NCBI GenBank assembly: GCA_049607205.1
Contig: JBMYWH010000031.1
Span: forward strand, 1-20,339
Source of the DNA: JBELHR01 sp049607205
GTDB lineage: Bacteria > Bacteroidota > Bacteroidia > Flavobacteriales > Flavobacteriaceae
Length of the DNA: 20,339 nt
Direction of reading: 5' to 3'
Below are positions 7,738 through 15,420 of this stretch, piece by piece. How positions within the stretch are numbered: position 1 is the first letter of the stretch; every line of letters starts with the position of its first letter. The notes beneath the pieces are model-generated. The model ran no database searches, was not told where the DNA came from, and worked only from the letters and a program-made list of their open reading frames with translations. The position numbers and the translations under genes are program-made.

Positions 7738-9831
7738 TTATTTATTTAATTCGTTTTCAAGGAAAAGCAAAAAGGAAAAATCCCTTGCAGTTTCCTTCAA
7801 TGCATCAAATCTTCCGGAGGCTCCACTATGACCTGTGTCCATATCTGTATGCATTAAGATCAAAGAACTACTCTGATTTTTATCTCGTAATTTCGCGGTC
7901 CATTTGGCTGGCTCCCAATACTGAACCTGAGAATCAAAGTATCCAGTAGTAATCAACATATTTGGATAGTTTTCCTCCCTAACATTATCATAGGGAGAAT
8001 AAGATTTCATATAGTCATAATACTCCTTATCATTGGGGTTTCCCCATTCATCATACTCCCCTGTGGTCAAGGGAATGCTTTCGTCTAACATGGTAGTTAC
8101 CACATCCACAAATGGAACTTGAGCTACGATCCCATTAAATAAATCGGGTCTCATGTTTGAAATAGCCCCCATCAGTAAACCTCCTGCAGACCCACCCATT
8201 GCATAAAGATGCTCAGGGGAACTGAATTTTTGGTCCACTAAATACTGGGCACAATCGATAAAGTCTGTAAAGGTGTTTTTCTTCTTTAATAGTTTCCCAT
8301 TCTCATACCAAGCCCTACCTAAATATTCGCCTCCTCTTATATGAGCTAAAGCAAAAACAAATCCTCTATCCAATAAGCTCAATCGACTAATACTAAAACC
8401 ATCATCAACAGTATAGCCATAAGATCCATAGGCATACATTAGAACCGGGGTCTTATCGTTAATTGGTGTATCTTTATGGTGTACAATTGATAAAGCTACT
8501 TTTTCACCATCTCTAGCTTCCACCCAAAGGCGCTCAGACTTATAATCTTCTTTGTTAAAACCTCCAGGAATTTCTTGCTCCTTCAGAATGGTTTTAACCC
8601 CTGTCTCAACTTCAAAATCAATTACAGAACTCGGAGTAGTCATAGAGTTATAGCCATATCGAATACTTGAGCTATCAAATTCTGGATTGGCATAAACATA
8701 TGCAGAATAAGTTTCTTCCGAAAACGGAAGTTTAAAGTCTCTAGAACCATCCCAGTATTTAATTCGAATTTGATTCAAACCATTTTCGCGCTCTTCTAAA
8801 ACTAAAAAGTCCTTAAAAATCGAGATATCTTCTAAGAGAACTTCTTCTCTATGAGGAATTACATCTACCCAATTCTCTACGCCAGTTTTGTTCACAGGAG
8901 TTTTCATCAACTTAAAATTAGTAGCTGAATCTTTATTGGTCAAAATATAGAAATTGTCTTCATAGTGTGCGATACTATACTCTAGATCTTTTGTTCGGGC
9001 TTGAATAACATGAAAGTCTCCTAAGGGATCAGAAGTATCAAGTACGGCATATTCCGTGGAAAGGGTACTAAAAGAACCTAAAACCAAGTACTTCCTACTC
9101 TTAGTTATACTCACAAAGGTGTTAAATGTTTCATCAGTTTCTTCAAAAACAAGAACAGGCTCTGTTTTTAAATCTATAGTTTGACGAAAAATCTTATCCG
9201 TTCTCAAAGTCACAGTATCATTTTGAGCAAAAAAGAAATGGCTATTATCAGCCGCCCAAACTGCAGACCCAGGAGTATTAGAAATTTTCAGATCCACAAT
9301 TGAATCTGTTTCTAAATCCTTCAACTTTAGGTTATACTGACGTCGACTCATCGTATCTTCACCAAATATGGCATAACGATTGTCAGGACTAATACTGATA
9401 CCTGCAATTTTGTAATAGTCATGTCCTTGAGCCATTTGATTTACATCAAATATAATTTCTTCCGGAGCTTCAAGACTTTCCTTCCTTCTGGTATAAATTG
9501 GATATTGATTGCCCTTCTCATATCGAGTGATATAATAGTATCCATTTTTAAAATATGGAACGGATTGATCATCCTCCTTTATCCTCGATTTAATTTCGGA
9601 AAACAAGGTTTCCTGAAGTGATTTAGTTGGAGCCATCTGAGATTCAAAAAACTCATTTTCACGCTCCAAATAATCCAACACCTTAAGAGTCTGAGAATCT
9701 TTTTCTTCAGCTTCTTTTTGAGTATCACTGAGCCTCATCCAAAAATAGGGGTCCATGCGCACATCTCCGTGATTCTCTAATTTGTATTCCTCCTTAATTG
9801 CTATAGGGGGATTCAAAATCTTATTCGTCAT
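7738..9831 (-). CDS. ptrB: Oligopeptidase B (prolyl oligopeptidase family, S9A)
   Basis: Serine peptidase of 697 residues with no signal peptide, hence probably cytosolic. The first 400 or so residues form the beta-propeller part (opening with DPYFWMRL) that restricts entry to short peptides. The alpha/beta-hydrolase domain follows. The nucleophile is Ser548 in GGSAGG (546-551), with Asp633 (GYFDSQV) and His668 (DTGHSGASGR) completing the triad. The block TTGEYDEWGNP (589-599) is typical of oligopeptidase B, which cleaves after Arg or Lys in small peptides and degrades peptide fragments. The length is as expected for the family. No terminator is visible between it and the next gene on the strand, so some read-through into the CBS-like gene is likely. 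The start ATG at 9829-9831 gives a family-like N-terminus. Confidence 0.92.
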   Translation of the reverse strand: MTNKILNPPIAIKEEYKLENHGDVRMDPYFWMRLSDTQKEAEEKDSQTLKVLDYLERENEFFESQMAPTKSLQETLFSEIKSRIKEDDQSVPYFKNGYYYITRYEKGNQYPIYTRRKESLEAPEEIIFDVNQMAQGHDYYKIAGISISPDNRYAIFGEDTMSRRQYNLKLKDLETDSIVDLKISNTPGSAVWAADNSHFFFAQNDTVTLRTDKIFRQTIDLKTEPVLVFEETDETFNTFVSITKSRKYLVLGSFSTLSTEYAVLDTSDPLGDFHVIQARTKDLEYSIAHYEDNFYILTNKDSATNFKLMKTPVNKTGVENWVDVIPHREEVLLEDISIFKDFLVLEERENGLNQIRIKYWDGSRDFKLPFSEETYSAYVYANPEFDSSSIRYGYNSMTTPSSVIDFEVETGVKTILKEQEIPGGFNKEDYKSERLWVEARDGEKVALSIVHHKDTPINDKTPVLMYAYGSYGYTVDDGFSISRLSLLDRGFVFALAHIRGGEYLGRAWYENGKLLKKKNTFTDFIDCAQYLVDQKFSSPEHLYAMGGSAGGLLMGAISNMRPDLFNGIVAQVPFVDVVTTMLDESIPLTTGEYDEWGNPNDKEYYDYMKSYSPYDNVREENYPNMLITTGYFDSQVQYWEPAKWTAKLRDKNQSSSLILMHTDMDTGHSGASGRFDALKETARDFSFLLFLENELNK

Positions 9832-9854
9832 GACTTTGATTTAATATAAGAGTA

Positions 9855-9862
9855 CAAAAATA
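9855..9862 (-). promoter_or_regulatory. Promoter -7 element of the oligopeptidase B gene
   Basis: The minus strand reads TATTTTTG, matching TAnnTTTG, 23 bases before the ATG. The expected -33 position falls in the terminator hairpin of the upstream ornithine aminotransferase gene and shows no TTG. Confidence 0.5.
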
Positions 9863-9868
9863 TAAAAA

Positions 9869-9886
9869 GGGAGTAAAACTACTCCC
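9869..9886 (-). terminator. Intrinsic terminator of the ornithine aminotransferase gene
   Basis: GGGAGTA (9869-9875) and TACTCCC (9880-9886) form a perfect 7-base stem with a 4-base loop. Read on the minus strand it starts 7 bases after the stop codon and is followed by TTTTT (plus-strand A-run at 9864-9868). Confidence 0.85.
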
Positions 9887-9893
9887 TTTTTTT

Positions 9894-11168
9894 CTATTCA
9901 AATTCTCTTAATGTCCTAATTATTATTGCGACACAGTCTAGCAGCTGTTCTCTGTTCATCACCAAGGGTGGTGCAAAACGAATGATGTTTCCATGCGTTG
10001 GTTTAGCAAGAAGGCCATTTTCAGCCAGTTTCATGCAGATATTCCAAGCTGTATCACTTTCTTCAGAGTCATTTATCACAATCGCATTCAAAAGTCCGCG
10101 ACCTCTTACAAGACTAACTAAATCTGTATCAACAATATATTTATTCAACTCTTCTCTAAAAAGCTCACCAAGTACTCGAGCATTCTTCGCGAGTTCTTCA
10201 TCCTTAACAACTTCTAAGGCCGCCACAGCAACACGTGCAGCTAGAGGGTTTCCTCCAAAAGTTGATCCATGAGAACCAGGCGTAATCACGTCCATAATCT
10301 GATCATTTGCCAGTACAGCAGATACCGGGTAAACTCCACCAGATAAAGCTTTACCTAAAATAAGCACATCAGGCTGAGCATAAGTATCCTCATCTTTCTT
10401 ACAAGTCGATCCACAAGAGCAATTTCCACAAACCGCTAATAGGCTTCCAGTTCGCGCAATACCTGTTTGAATTTCATCAGCCATAAAAAGGACGTTTTGC
10501 TTCTTACAGCTCTCCCCTACATATTTCAAGAAGTCTTCATCTGGTGTATTAACACCTGCTTCTCCTTGAATAGGTTCTATTAAAACACCTACAACATTGT
10601 CTAAAGTCAAGGCATAATCTAAAGCCTCTTTATCATTATATGGAATCGTGATAAATCCATCCGTAAACGGACCAAAATTCTTACGAGCATCCTGATCCGA
10701 AGAAAAAGAAATTATGGTTGTAGTCCTACCGTGAAAATTCTGATCAAATACTATAATTTGTCCTCGATTTTCCTCTACTCCTTTTTTCTCATACCCCCAT
10801 CTTCTGCACAATTTCAAAGCAGTTTCAACGGCTTCGGCACCTGTGTTCATTGGAAGTACCTTATCAAAACCAAAATACTCCGACAAGTATTTTTCATAAG
10901 GACCTAACTGGTCATTATAAAAGGCTCTAGAAGTTAAGGTTAAATTTTTTGCTTGATCCGTTAAGGCCTCTATAATTTTAGGGTGACAATGACCTTGATT
11001 CACCGCAGAATAAGCACTTAAAAAGTCATAATAACGCTTTCCATCTACATCCCATACAAATACCCCATCTCCTTTTTGTAAAACTACCGGAAGTGGATGG
11101 TAATTGTGGGCTCCATATTTGTTCTCTAATTCTATGACAGCTTGACTAGTGTTTGATTGAGTCGACAT
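9894..11168 (-). CDS. rocD: Ornithine aminotransferase with a four-cysteine insert
   Basis: PLP-dependent class III aminotransferase of 424 residues, converting ornithine and 2-oxoglutarate to glutamate semialdehyde and glutamate in arginine/proline metabolism. Diagnostic features are KYGAHNYHPLPVVL (17-30), NTGAEAVE (108-115), DEIQTGIARTG (231-241), the Schiff-base lysine Lys273 in LGKALSGG, and STFGGNPLA (302-310). The unusual part is residues 247-256, CGNCSCGSTC, just after DEIQTGIARTG: four cysteines spaced C-x2-C-x-C-x3-C where the common enzyme has a short Cys-poor loop. The insert is in frame and the flanking sequence is normal, so it is not a frameshift. ATG 11168 is the natural start. 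On the minus strand TAGTTTTA, a 7-of-8 match to the -7 consensus, lies about 20 bases upstream. The gene is monocistronic with its own terminator. Confidence 0.93.
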   Translation of the reverse strand: MSTQSNTSQAVIELENKYGAHNYHPLPVVLQKGDGVFVWDVDGKRYYDFLSAYSAVNQGHCHPKIIEALTDQAKNLTLTSRAFYNDQLGPYEKYLSEYFGFDKVLPMNTGAEAVETALKLCRRWGYEKKGVEENRGQIIVFDQNFHGRTTTIISFSSDQDARKNFGPFTDGFITIPYNDKEALDYALTLDNVVGVLIEPIQGEAGVNTPDEDFLKYVGESCKKQNVLFMADEIQTGIARTGSLLAVCGNCSCGSTCKKDEDTYAQPDVLILGKALSGGVYPVSAVLANDQIMDVITPGSHGSTFGGNPLAARVAVAALEVVKDEELAKNARVLGELFREELNKYIVDTDLVSLVRGRGLLNAIVINDSEESDTAWNICMKLAENGLLAKPTHGNIIRFAPPLVMNREQLLDCVAIIIRTLREFE

Positions 11169-11260
11169 GCTATAATTTTTAAAATAAAACTAATAAAATT
11201 CCTTCTTAAATAAAGGGAGAGAAATCATCCTTAGAAGGGCAATTTAACAATAAAAAGTGA

Positions 11261-11268
11261 TAAATTTG
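11261..11268 (+). promoter_or_regulatory. Promoter -7 element of the cytochrome c gene
   Basis: TAAATTTG matches TAnnTTTG; no convincing -33 TTG is visible. Transcription would start near 11273, 19 bases before the ATG. Confidence 0.55.
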
Positions 11269-11283
11269 TGTAGAACACAAATT
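11263..11283. promoter_or_regulatory. Inverted repeat over the cytochrome c promoter; possible operator
   Basis: AATTTGTG (11263-11270) and CACAAATT (11276-11283) form a perfect 8-base dyad with a 5-base spacer. It overlaps the -7 element and is centred on the predicted transcription start, a position typical of repressor sites. The binding protein is unknown. Confidence 0.45.
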
Positions 11284-11291
11284 ATAAAAGG

Positions 11292-11675
11292 ATGAAAAAA
11301 CTAATTGGAAGTCTGTTTTTAGGGAGTTTAATGTTGATGAGCTGTTCATCAGAACCTAAAAAACAAGTTGAGAAACCAGCAGCTAAAACAGAAGTTTCAG
11401 CTGTGGAACAAGGGAAGAAATTCTTCAGTGACAACGGATGTGTAGCTTGTCATCAAGAACAACAAAAAGTAATTGGACCTGCACTTAAGGATATTGCAGC
11501 AAAATACAATGAAACCGGAAATGACATGGTTGTATTTTTAAAAGGAGAAGGTACCGCTATTGTAGACACTGATCCTGCACAAGTTGCTGTAATGCAAGCG
11601 AATTTTGCGGTAACCAAAGCTTTACCTGAAAGTACCTTAAAAGCTCTTGAAGCTTATATCAAATCTGTAAAATAA
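11292..11675 (+). CDS. Small lipoprotein c-type cytochrome
   Basis: A 127-residue monohaem cytochrome c. The N-terminus MKKLIGSLFLGSLMLMSC is a lipoprotein signal with Cys18, followed by a flexible Lys/Pro/Ala linker (about 19-36), so the haem domain should be tethered to a membrane on its extracytoplasmic side. The haem-attachment site is CVACH (Cys50, Cys53, His54). A likely axial methionine is Met101 (AVMQANFAVTKALPE), and the C-terminal helix ALEAYIKSVK is typical of class I cytochromes c. It probably carries electrons between respiratory complexes or to a periplasmic oxidoreductase; the sequence does not show which. The gene appears monocistronic, with its own promoter and a dyad over it, and the next gene also has its own promoter. 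Confidence 0.92.
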   Translation: MKKLIGSLFLGSLMLMSCSSEPKKQVEKPAAKTEVSAVEQGKKFFSDNGCVACHQEQQKVIGPALKDIAAKYNETGNDMVVFLKGEGTAIVDTDPAQVAVMQANFAVTKALPESTLKALEAYIKSVK

Positions 11676-11690
11676 TCCCTGGCTAGAGAT

Positions 11691-11715
11691 AAGGCTTTTT
11701 TTTAAAGAAAGCCTT
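11691..11715 (+). other. Hairpin between the cytochrome c gene and rlmD
   Basis: AAGGCTTTTTT (11691-11701) can pair with AAGAAAGCCTT (11705-11715): 11 pairs with one G-U and a 3-base loop. It starts 15 bases after the cytochrome stop codon but lacks a T-run on its 3' side, so it is a weak candidate terminator or a 3'-end stabilising structure. Its last base is the first base of the rlmD -7 element. Confidence 0.4.
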
Positions 11716-11722
11716 ACCTTTG
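11715..11722 (+). promoter_or_regulatory. Promoter -7 element of rlmD, implying a leaderless mRNA
   Basis: TACCTTTG matches TAnnTTTG and ends only 4 bases before the ATG at 11727. With the usual spacing the transcript would begin at or next to the A of the start codon, leaving no room for a ribosome binding site. Confidence 0.55.
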
Positions 11723-11726
11723 CGGC

Positions 11727-13139
11727 ATGGGAAGAAAGAAGAAACCTCAGATTTTTGAAAATCTAGAAGTATTTGATGCTGCAGCTCGCGGTAAAGCAGT
11801 TGCAAAAGCTCCTGATGGAAGAGTTGTTTTTTTAAACAACGCAGTACCAGGAGACGTAGTTGATGTTCAGACCGGTCGTAAGAGAAAAGCCTATTACGAA
11901 GGAAAAATCACCAATATTCAACACTACTCTGACAAGAGAACCGAAGTGGTTTGTAAGCACTTTGAATATTGTGGTGGATGTAAGTGGCAGAATATGGACT
12001 ACAAATGGCAACTTCATTACAAAGAGCAAGAAGTTAGCAATAATCTTATTCGAATCGGTCACCTAGAACTCCCTGAGGTTACTCCAATACTCGGTTGTGA
12101 GGAAATTTATTTCTACCGCAATAAAATGGAATTTTCTTTTTCTTCGAACAGATGGCTTACTCCCGAGGAGATTGAAAGCACAGAAGATTTAGGGTCTAGA
12201 AATGCCCTCGGTTTCCATATCTCTGGAATGTGGGATAAGATTCTTGATATTGAAAAATGTCATTTACAAGAAGATCCTTCGAATCAAATCAGAAATGAAA
12301 TCAAAGCTTTTGCTGAGGCGCAAAATTTAGCTTTTTATAACCCAAGAGAACAAAGTGGACTTTTAAGAACCATGATGATTCGAATTTCGTCAACGGGTGA
12401 AATTATGCTTGTGGTTCAATTTTTCGAAAATGACAAAGAAGGTATTAAACTAGTGATGAACCACTTGAATGATACATTCCCTGAGATTACTTCACTTCAA
12501 TATATTATTAACTCTAAAGGAAATGATAGTATCTATGACCAAGAAGTTATTCTCTTTGAAGGGAGAGATCACATTTTTGAAGAAATGGAAGGTTTGAGGT
12601 TCAAAATCAATGCTAAATCATTTTATCAGACTAACTCGAAACAAGCTTATGAGTTGTATAAACTAACTCGTGAGGCAGCTGGTTTAACAGGTAAGGAATT
12701 AGTTTATGATCTTTATACAGGAACAGGAACCATTGCGCAGTTTGTCTCAAAAAATGCAGCGAAGGTAGTTGGTGTAGAATCTGTTCCAGAAGCCATTGCC
12801 GATGCTAAGGACAATGCAAAAAACAACAATATTGATAATGTCTCTTTCCACGTTGGAGATATGAAGGATGTCTTTACTACTGAATTTATTCAAAAGCACG
12901 GTCAGCCTGATGTAGTGATCACTGATCCTCCTCGAGATGGAATGCATAAAAAGGTAGTGGAACAACTCTTGTTTATCAAGCCGGAAAGAATCGTATATGT
13001 GAGCTGTAATAGCGCCACACAAGCGAGAGATTTGGCCCTAATGAAGGAACACTATAAAATTATTAAAACCCAAGCAGTTGATATGTTCCCTCAAACTCAT
13101 CATGTTGAGAACGTCGTTGTTTTGGAAAGAATTTCATAA
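11727..13139 (+). CDS. rlmD: 23S rRNA (uracil-C5)-methyltransferase, RlmD type
   Basis: SAM-dependent RNA m5U methyltransferase of 470 residues (RlmD/RumA family, which methylates U1939 of E. coli 23S rRNA). An N-terminal TRAM domain covers about residues 10-68. Four cysteines, Cys76, Cys82, Cys85 and Cys178, are placed as the [4Fe-4S] ligands of the family. The SAM-binding motif is YDLYTGTGTIAQF (327-339), followed by the substrate motif DPPRDGMH (400-407). The catalytic nucleophile is Cys427 in YVSCNSATQARDL. RlmD fits best because of the iron-sulfur cysteines, but the related RlmCD/RlmC group cannot be fully excluded. It is the first gene of a run of six closely packed genes; the next starts 23 bases downstream. 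Confidence 0.9.
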   Translation: MGRKKKPQIFENLEVFDAAARGKAVAKAPDGRVVFLNNAVPGDVVDVQTGRKRKAYYEGKITNIQHYSDKRTEVVCKHFEYCGGCKWQNMDYKWQLHYKEQEVSNNLIRIGHLELPEVTPILGCEEIYFYRNKMEFSFSSNRWLTPEEIESTEDLGSRNALGFHISGMWDKILDIEKCHLQEDPSNQIRNEIKAFAEAQNLAFYNPREQSGLLRTMMIRISSTGEIMLVVQFFENDKEGIKLVMNHLNDTFPEITSLQYIINSKGNDSIYDQEVILFEGRDHIFEEMEGLRFKINAKSFYQTNSKQAYELYKLTREAAGLTGKELVYDLYTGTGTIAQFVSKNAAKVVGVESVPEAIADAKDNAKNNNIDNVSFHVGDMKDVFTTEFIQKHGQPDVVITDPPRDGMHKKVVEQLLFIKPERIVYVSCNSATQARDLALMKEHYKIIKTQAVDMFPQTHHVENVVVLERIS

Positions 13140-13162
13140 ATTCACGCTCTAGAGCAACTATT

Positions 13163-13621
13163 ATGAACAAGAACAACTGGTTCCTATTTATTGTTTGTAC
13201 CCTTATCCTTCTCACTTCTTGTGAAAATGATGACATTTGTGTAGAACCTGGTACTCCTCTAATTCACATTACTTTTCACGATGCAGAGTTTAGAGAACTC
13301 AGAAAACCTGTGAATTCTTTAACTGTAAGCTCACAGGATTACGGGAACTATATTCAAAACTCAACAACGGATTCCATAGCAATTCCTATGGATTTAACCT
13401 TGAATACCACTCCATACACCTTCGAATCAGAAGACATAGATAATGATTTAGAATTTTCTTATGACAAGCAAGATGAATTTGTATCTAGAGCTTGTGGATA
13501 TAAAAGTACTTTCTACAACCTAGATTTGGTACTATTGAAACAAACTTGGATCGAATCCTTTGAAATTATTAACTCAGAAATACTTGATGATTCCACAACG
13601 GCCATTAAAATATATCATTAG
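13163..13621 (+). CDS. DUF6452 family lipoprotein
   Basis: A 152-residue predicted lipoprotein: MNKNNWFLFIVCTLILLTSC with lipobox Cys20, followed by ENDDICVEPGTPLIHITF, the opening characteristic of the Flavobacteriia family DUF6452. Two further cysteines, Cys26 and one in SRACGYK (about 110), could form a disulfide in the envelope. The rest is predicted beta-rich. Function is unknown. The 3' end overlaps the start of the DUF6048 gene, and the two are often adjacent in Flavobacteriia, so they may work together at the outer membrane. Confidence 0.85.
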   Translation: MNKNNWFLFIVCTLILLTSCENDDICVEPGTPLIHITFHDAEFRELRKPVNSLTVSSQDYGNYIQNSTTDSIAIPMDLTLNTTPYTFESEDIDNDLEFSYDKQDEFVSRACGYKSTFYNLDLVLLKQTWIESFEIINSEILDDSTTAIKIYH

Positions 13622-14300
13622 TTTTCTTTTTCTAATGAGTTTTTGGGTATTACCAGCCCAAAACCATCAAAAAGACAGCATCCAAATTGACTCAACACGA
13701 ATCACGAGTTGGGGACTCAGAGTTGGAGTGAACCTCATACCCAGTATACAAGGTTGGGTTCAAGGTGCTAATCAAGCCGTTGATCTGATTGCAGATTATA
13801 GGGTCTCAAAAAATTGGTATGTTGCCGCCGAATATGGTTATAACACCTATTTAGGAGAAGAGGATTTTTTTGATTACACCACACAAGGAAGCTATTTCAA
13901 GTTAGGTTTCAACTATAATACTTACCAAAATTGGTTGGATATGAATAATGAAATTTATGTAGGTGGACGTTATGCCTATGCTAATTTCACGCAACAGGTC
14001 ACGCGAGTTACCGAATACAACTACGGTGACTACTTTCCTGACAATACCCTTTATCCAGATTTTGCAAAAAGCCCTAAATTAGGTGCTCATTGGTTAGAAT
14101 TTGTCTTAGGCTTAAAAGTAGAAACCTTCAAAAATTTATTTTTAGGTGCTCAGGTCGGATTCAGTAAAATTGTCCATGAACAACAACCAGAAAATTTTGA
14201 AAATTTTTATATCCCTGGAATTGGGAAAACATCTGTAAATAATATAGGGACGACTTTTAGTTATACCGTCTCCTACTTAATACCGTTTAAAAAGAAATAA
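13587..14300 (+). CDS. DUF6048 family outer-membrane protein
   Basis: A 237-residue protein beginning at ATG 13587, inside the preceding gene (35-base overlap). This start gives a proper signal peptide: MIPQRPLK, a hydrophobic run YIISFLFLMSFWVL, then PAQ as the likely cleavage site near residue 24. A TTG nine codons upstream would put a long polar stretch before it. The mature part has alternating aromatic and polar residues (for example YVAAEYGYNTYLG and FKLGFNYNTY) and ends SYLIPFKKK, consistent with an 8- to 10-strand outer-membrane beta-barrel. Family DUF6048 is assigned from content and from the neighbouring DUF6452 gene. Function is unknown. The overlap suggests translational coupling. 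Confidence 0.82.
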   Translation: MIPQRPLKYIISFLFLMSFWVLPAQNHQKDSIQIDSTRITSWGLRVGVNLIPSIQGWVQGANQAVDLIADYRVSKNWYVAAEYGYNTYLGEEDFFDYTTQGSYFKLGFNYNTYQNWLDMNNEIYVGGRYAYANFTQQVTRVTEYNYGDYFPDNTLYPDFAKSPKLGAHWLEFVLGLKVETFKNLFLGAQVGFSKIVHEQQPENFENFYIPGIGKTSVNNIGTTFSYTVSYLIPFKKK

Positions 14301-14302
14301 TT

Positions 14303-15250
14303 ATGAATTCTATTCCAAGTGTAAATTTATCTGATTTTTTATCAGGAGATGCTGCAAAGAAAGAAGCTTTTGTACAAGCTATCGGGAAAGCTTATGAAGA
14401 AATTGGTTTTGTGGCCTTAAAAGGGCATTTCTTAGATGACCAATTAACAAATTCGCTATATGAGGAGGTTGCTAATTTTTTTGGCTTAGATGAAGAAGTA
14501 AAAAAAACCTATGAGATCCCAGGGATTGGTGGACAACGAGGTTATACTTCTTTTGGAAAAGAAAGCGCTAAGGGAAAAACTGAAGGTGATTTAAAAGAGT
14601 TTTGGCATTTCGGACAATACGTGGATAAAAACTACCCACTTGAGGAAAACTATCCGGATAATGTTGAAGTAGCTGAAATTCCAAAATTTAATAGCATTGG
14701 TAAAGAGGCCTATAAACAATTAGAAAAAACCGCTCAATACGTATTGAGAGCCTTATCTCTTTATGTTGGATTAGAAGAAACTTATTTTGATCAGTATATC
14801 AAAAATGGTAATTCAATTCTAAGACCTATCCATTACCCACCAATCGCTACAGAACCTAAAGGGGCCGAACGTGCTGCAGCTCATGGAGACATTAATCTTA
14901 TAACACTTTTAATGGGTGCGCAAGGTAAAGGACTTCAGGTCCAAAACCACCAAGGTGATTGGATCGATGCCATCGCTGAGCCAGATGAATTAATGATTAA
15001 TGTTGGTGACATGTTATCTCGTCATACCAATAATAAATTAAAATCTACGATACACCGCGTAGTCAACCCACCAAAAGAACTTTGGGGTACTTCTAGGTAT
15101 TCTATTCCATTTTTCATGCATCCTGTAAGCAGCATGCCTTTGAATGTTTTAGAACAATGTATAGATGATCAACACCCTAAGCTTTACGAAGACATCACAG
15201 CAGGTGAGTTTTTAAATGAACGTTTAAGAGAATTAGGACTTATTAAATAA
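14303..15250 (+). CDS. 2-oxoglutarate/Fe(II)-type oxygenase, isopenicillin N synthase-like
   Basis: A 315-residue non-haem iron oxygenase. The N-terminal DIOX_N part (about 1-120) contains IPSVNLSDF and RGYTSFG. The C-terminal double-stranded beta-helix supplies the iron ligands His194 and Asp196 (AAHGDINLITLL) and His251 (STIHRVVNP), and Arg265-x-Ser267 (SRYSIPFF) for binding the 2-oxoglutarate carboxylate. These plant-like dioxygenases hydroxylate or oxidise small molecules; the substrate cannot be read from sequence. The gene starts 2 bases after the DUF6048 stop codon, and its own stop overlaps the next start (TAATG). Confidence 0.9.
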   Translation: MNSIPSVNLSDFLSGDAAKKEAFVQAIGKAYEEIGFVALKGHFLDDQLTNSLYEEVANFFGLDEEVKKTYEIPGIGGQRGYTSFGKESAKGKTEGDLKEFWHFGQYVDKNYPLEENYPDNVEVAEIPKFNSIGKEAYKQLEKTAQYVLRALSLYVGLEETYFDQYIKNGNSILRPIHYPPIATEPKGAERAAAHGDINLITLLMGAQGKGLQVQNHQGDWIDAIAEPDELMINVGDMLSRHTNNKLKSTIHRVVNPPKELWGTSRYSIPFFMHPVSSMPLNVLEQCIDDQHPKLYEDITAGEFLNERLRELGLIK

Positions 15251-15420
15251 TGTCAAAACACTTAGTCATAGCCCTAATTACAGGGGTCGTTTTAGTAATC
15301 ATTGGATTGATATTAAGATATTTAGAACAAGATGCAGCCATGGTCTTTCTAGGCCTTGGTCTGTTATTTGAATCTTACGCATTTATGCGATTTGCTTGGT
15401 CTAACATAAAGAGAAAATAA
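15250..15420 (+). CDS. Small two-helix membrane protein, unknown function
   Basis: A 56-residue protein, easily missed because of its size. It begins MSKHLVIALITGVVLVIIG and ends SNIKRK. Two hydrophobic segments (about residues 5-22 and 29-46) are separated by the short polar turn RYLEQD, with a basic C-terminus, so both ends are probably cytoplasmic. Support for it being real: it exactly fills the gap between the oxygenase and the SUI1-like gene, overlapping each by one base in TAATG junctions, on the same strand and with normal codon use. No family was recognised. Confidence 0.8.
   Translation: MSKHLVIALITGVVLVIIGLILRYLEQDAAMVFLGLGLLFESYAFMRFAWSNIKRK

Noticed and set aside
9982..10272. Open frame of 96 codons antisense to rocD
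   Set aside because: The minus-strand frame is unmistakable ornithine aminotransferase; the antisense frame has no recognisable features and no promoter.
12747..13022. Open frame of 91 codons antisense to rlmD
   Set aside because: It is the mirror of the conserved SAM-binding and catalytic motifs of RlmD; there is no independent support for coding.
13146..13155. Perfect palindrome GCTCTAGAGC between rlmD and the DUF6452 gene
   Set aside because: It is only ten bases long, with no promoter element nearby and no second copy noticed. It is too short to call an operator or terminator.
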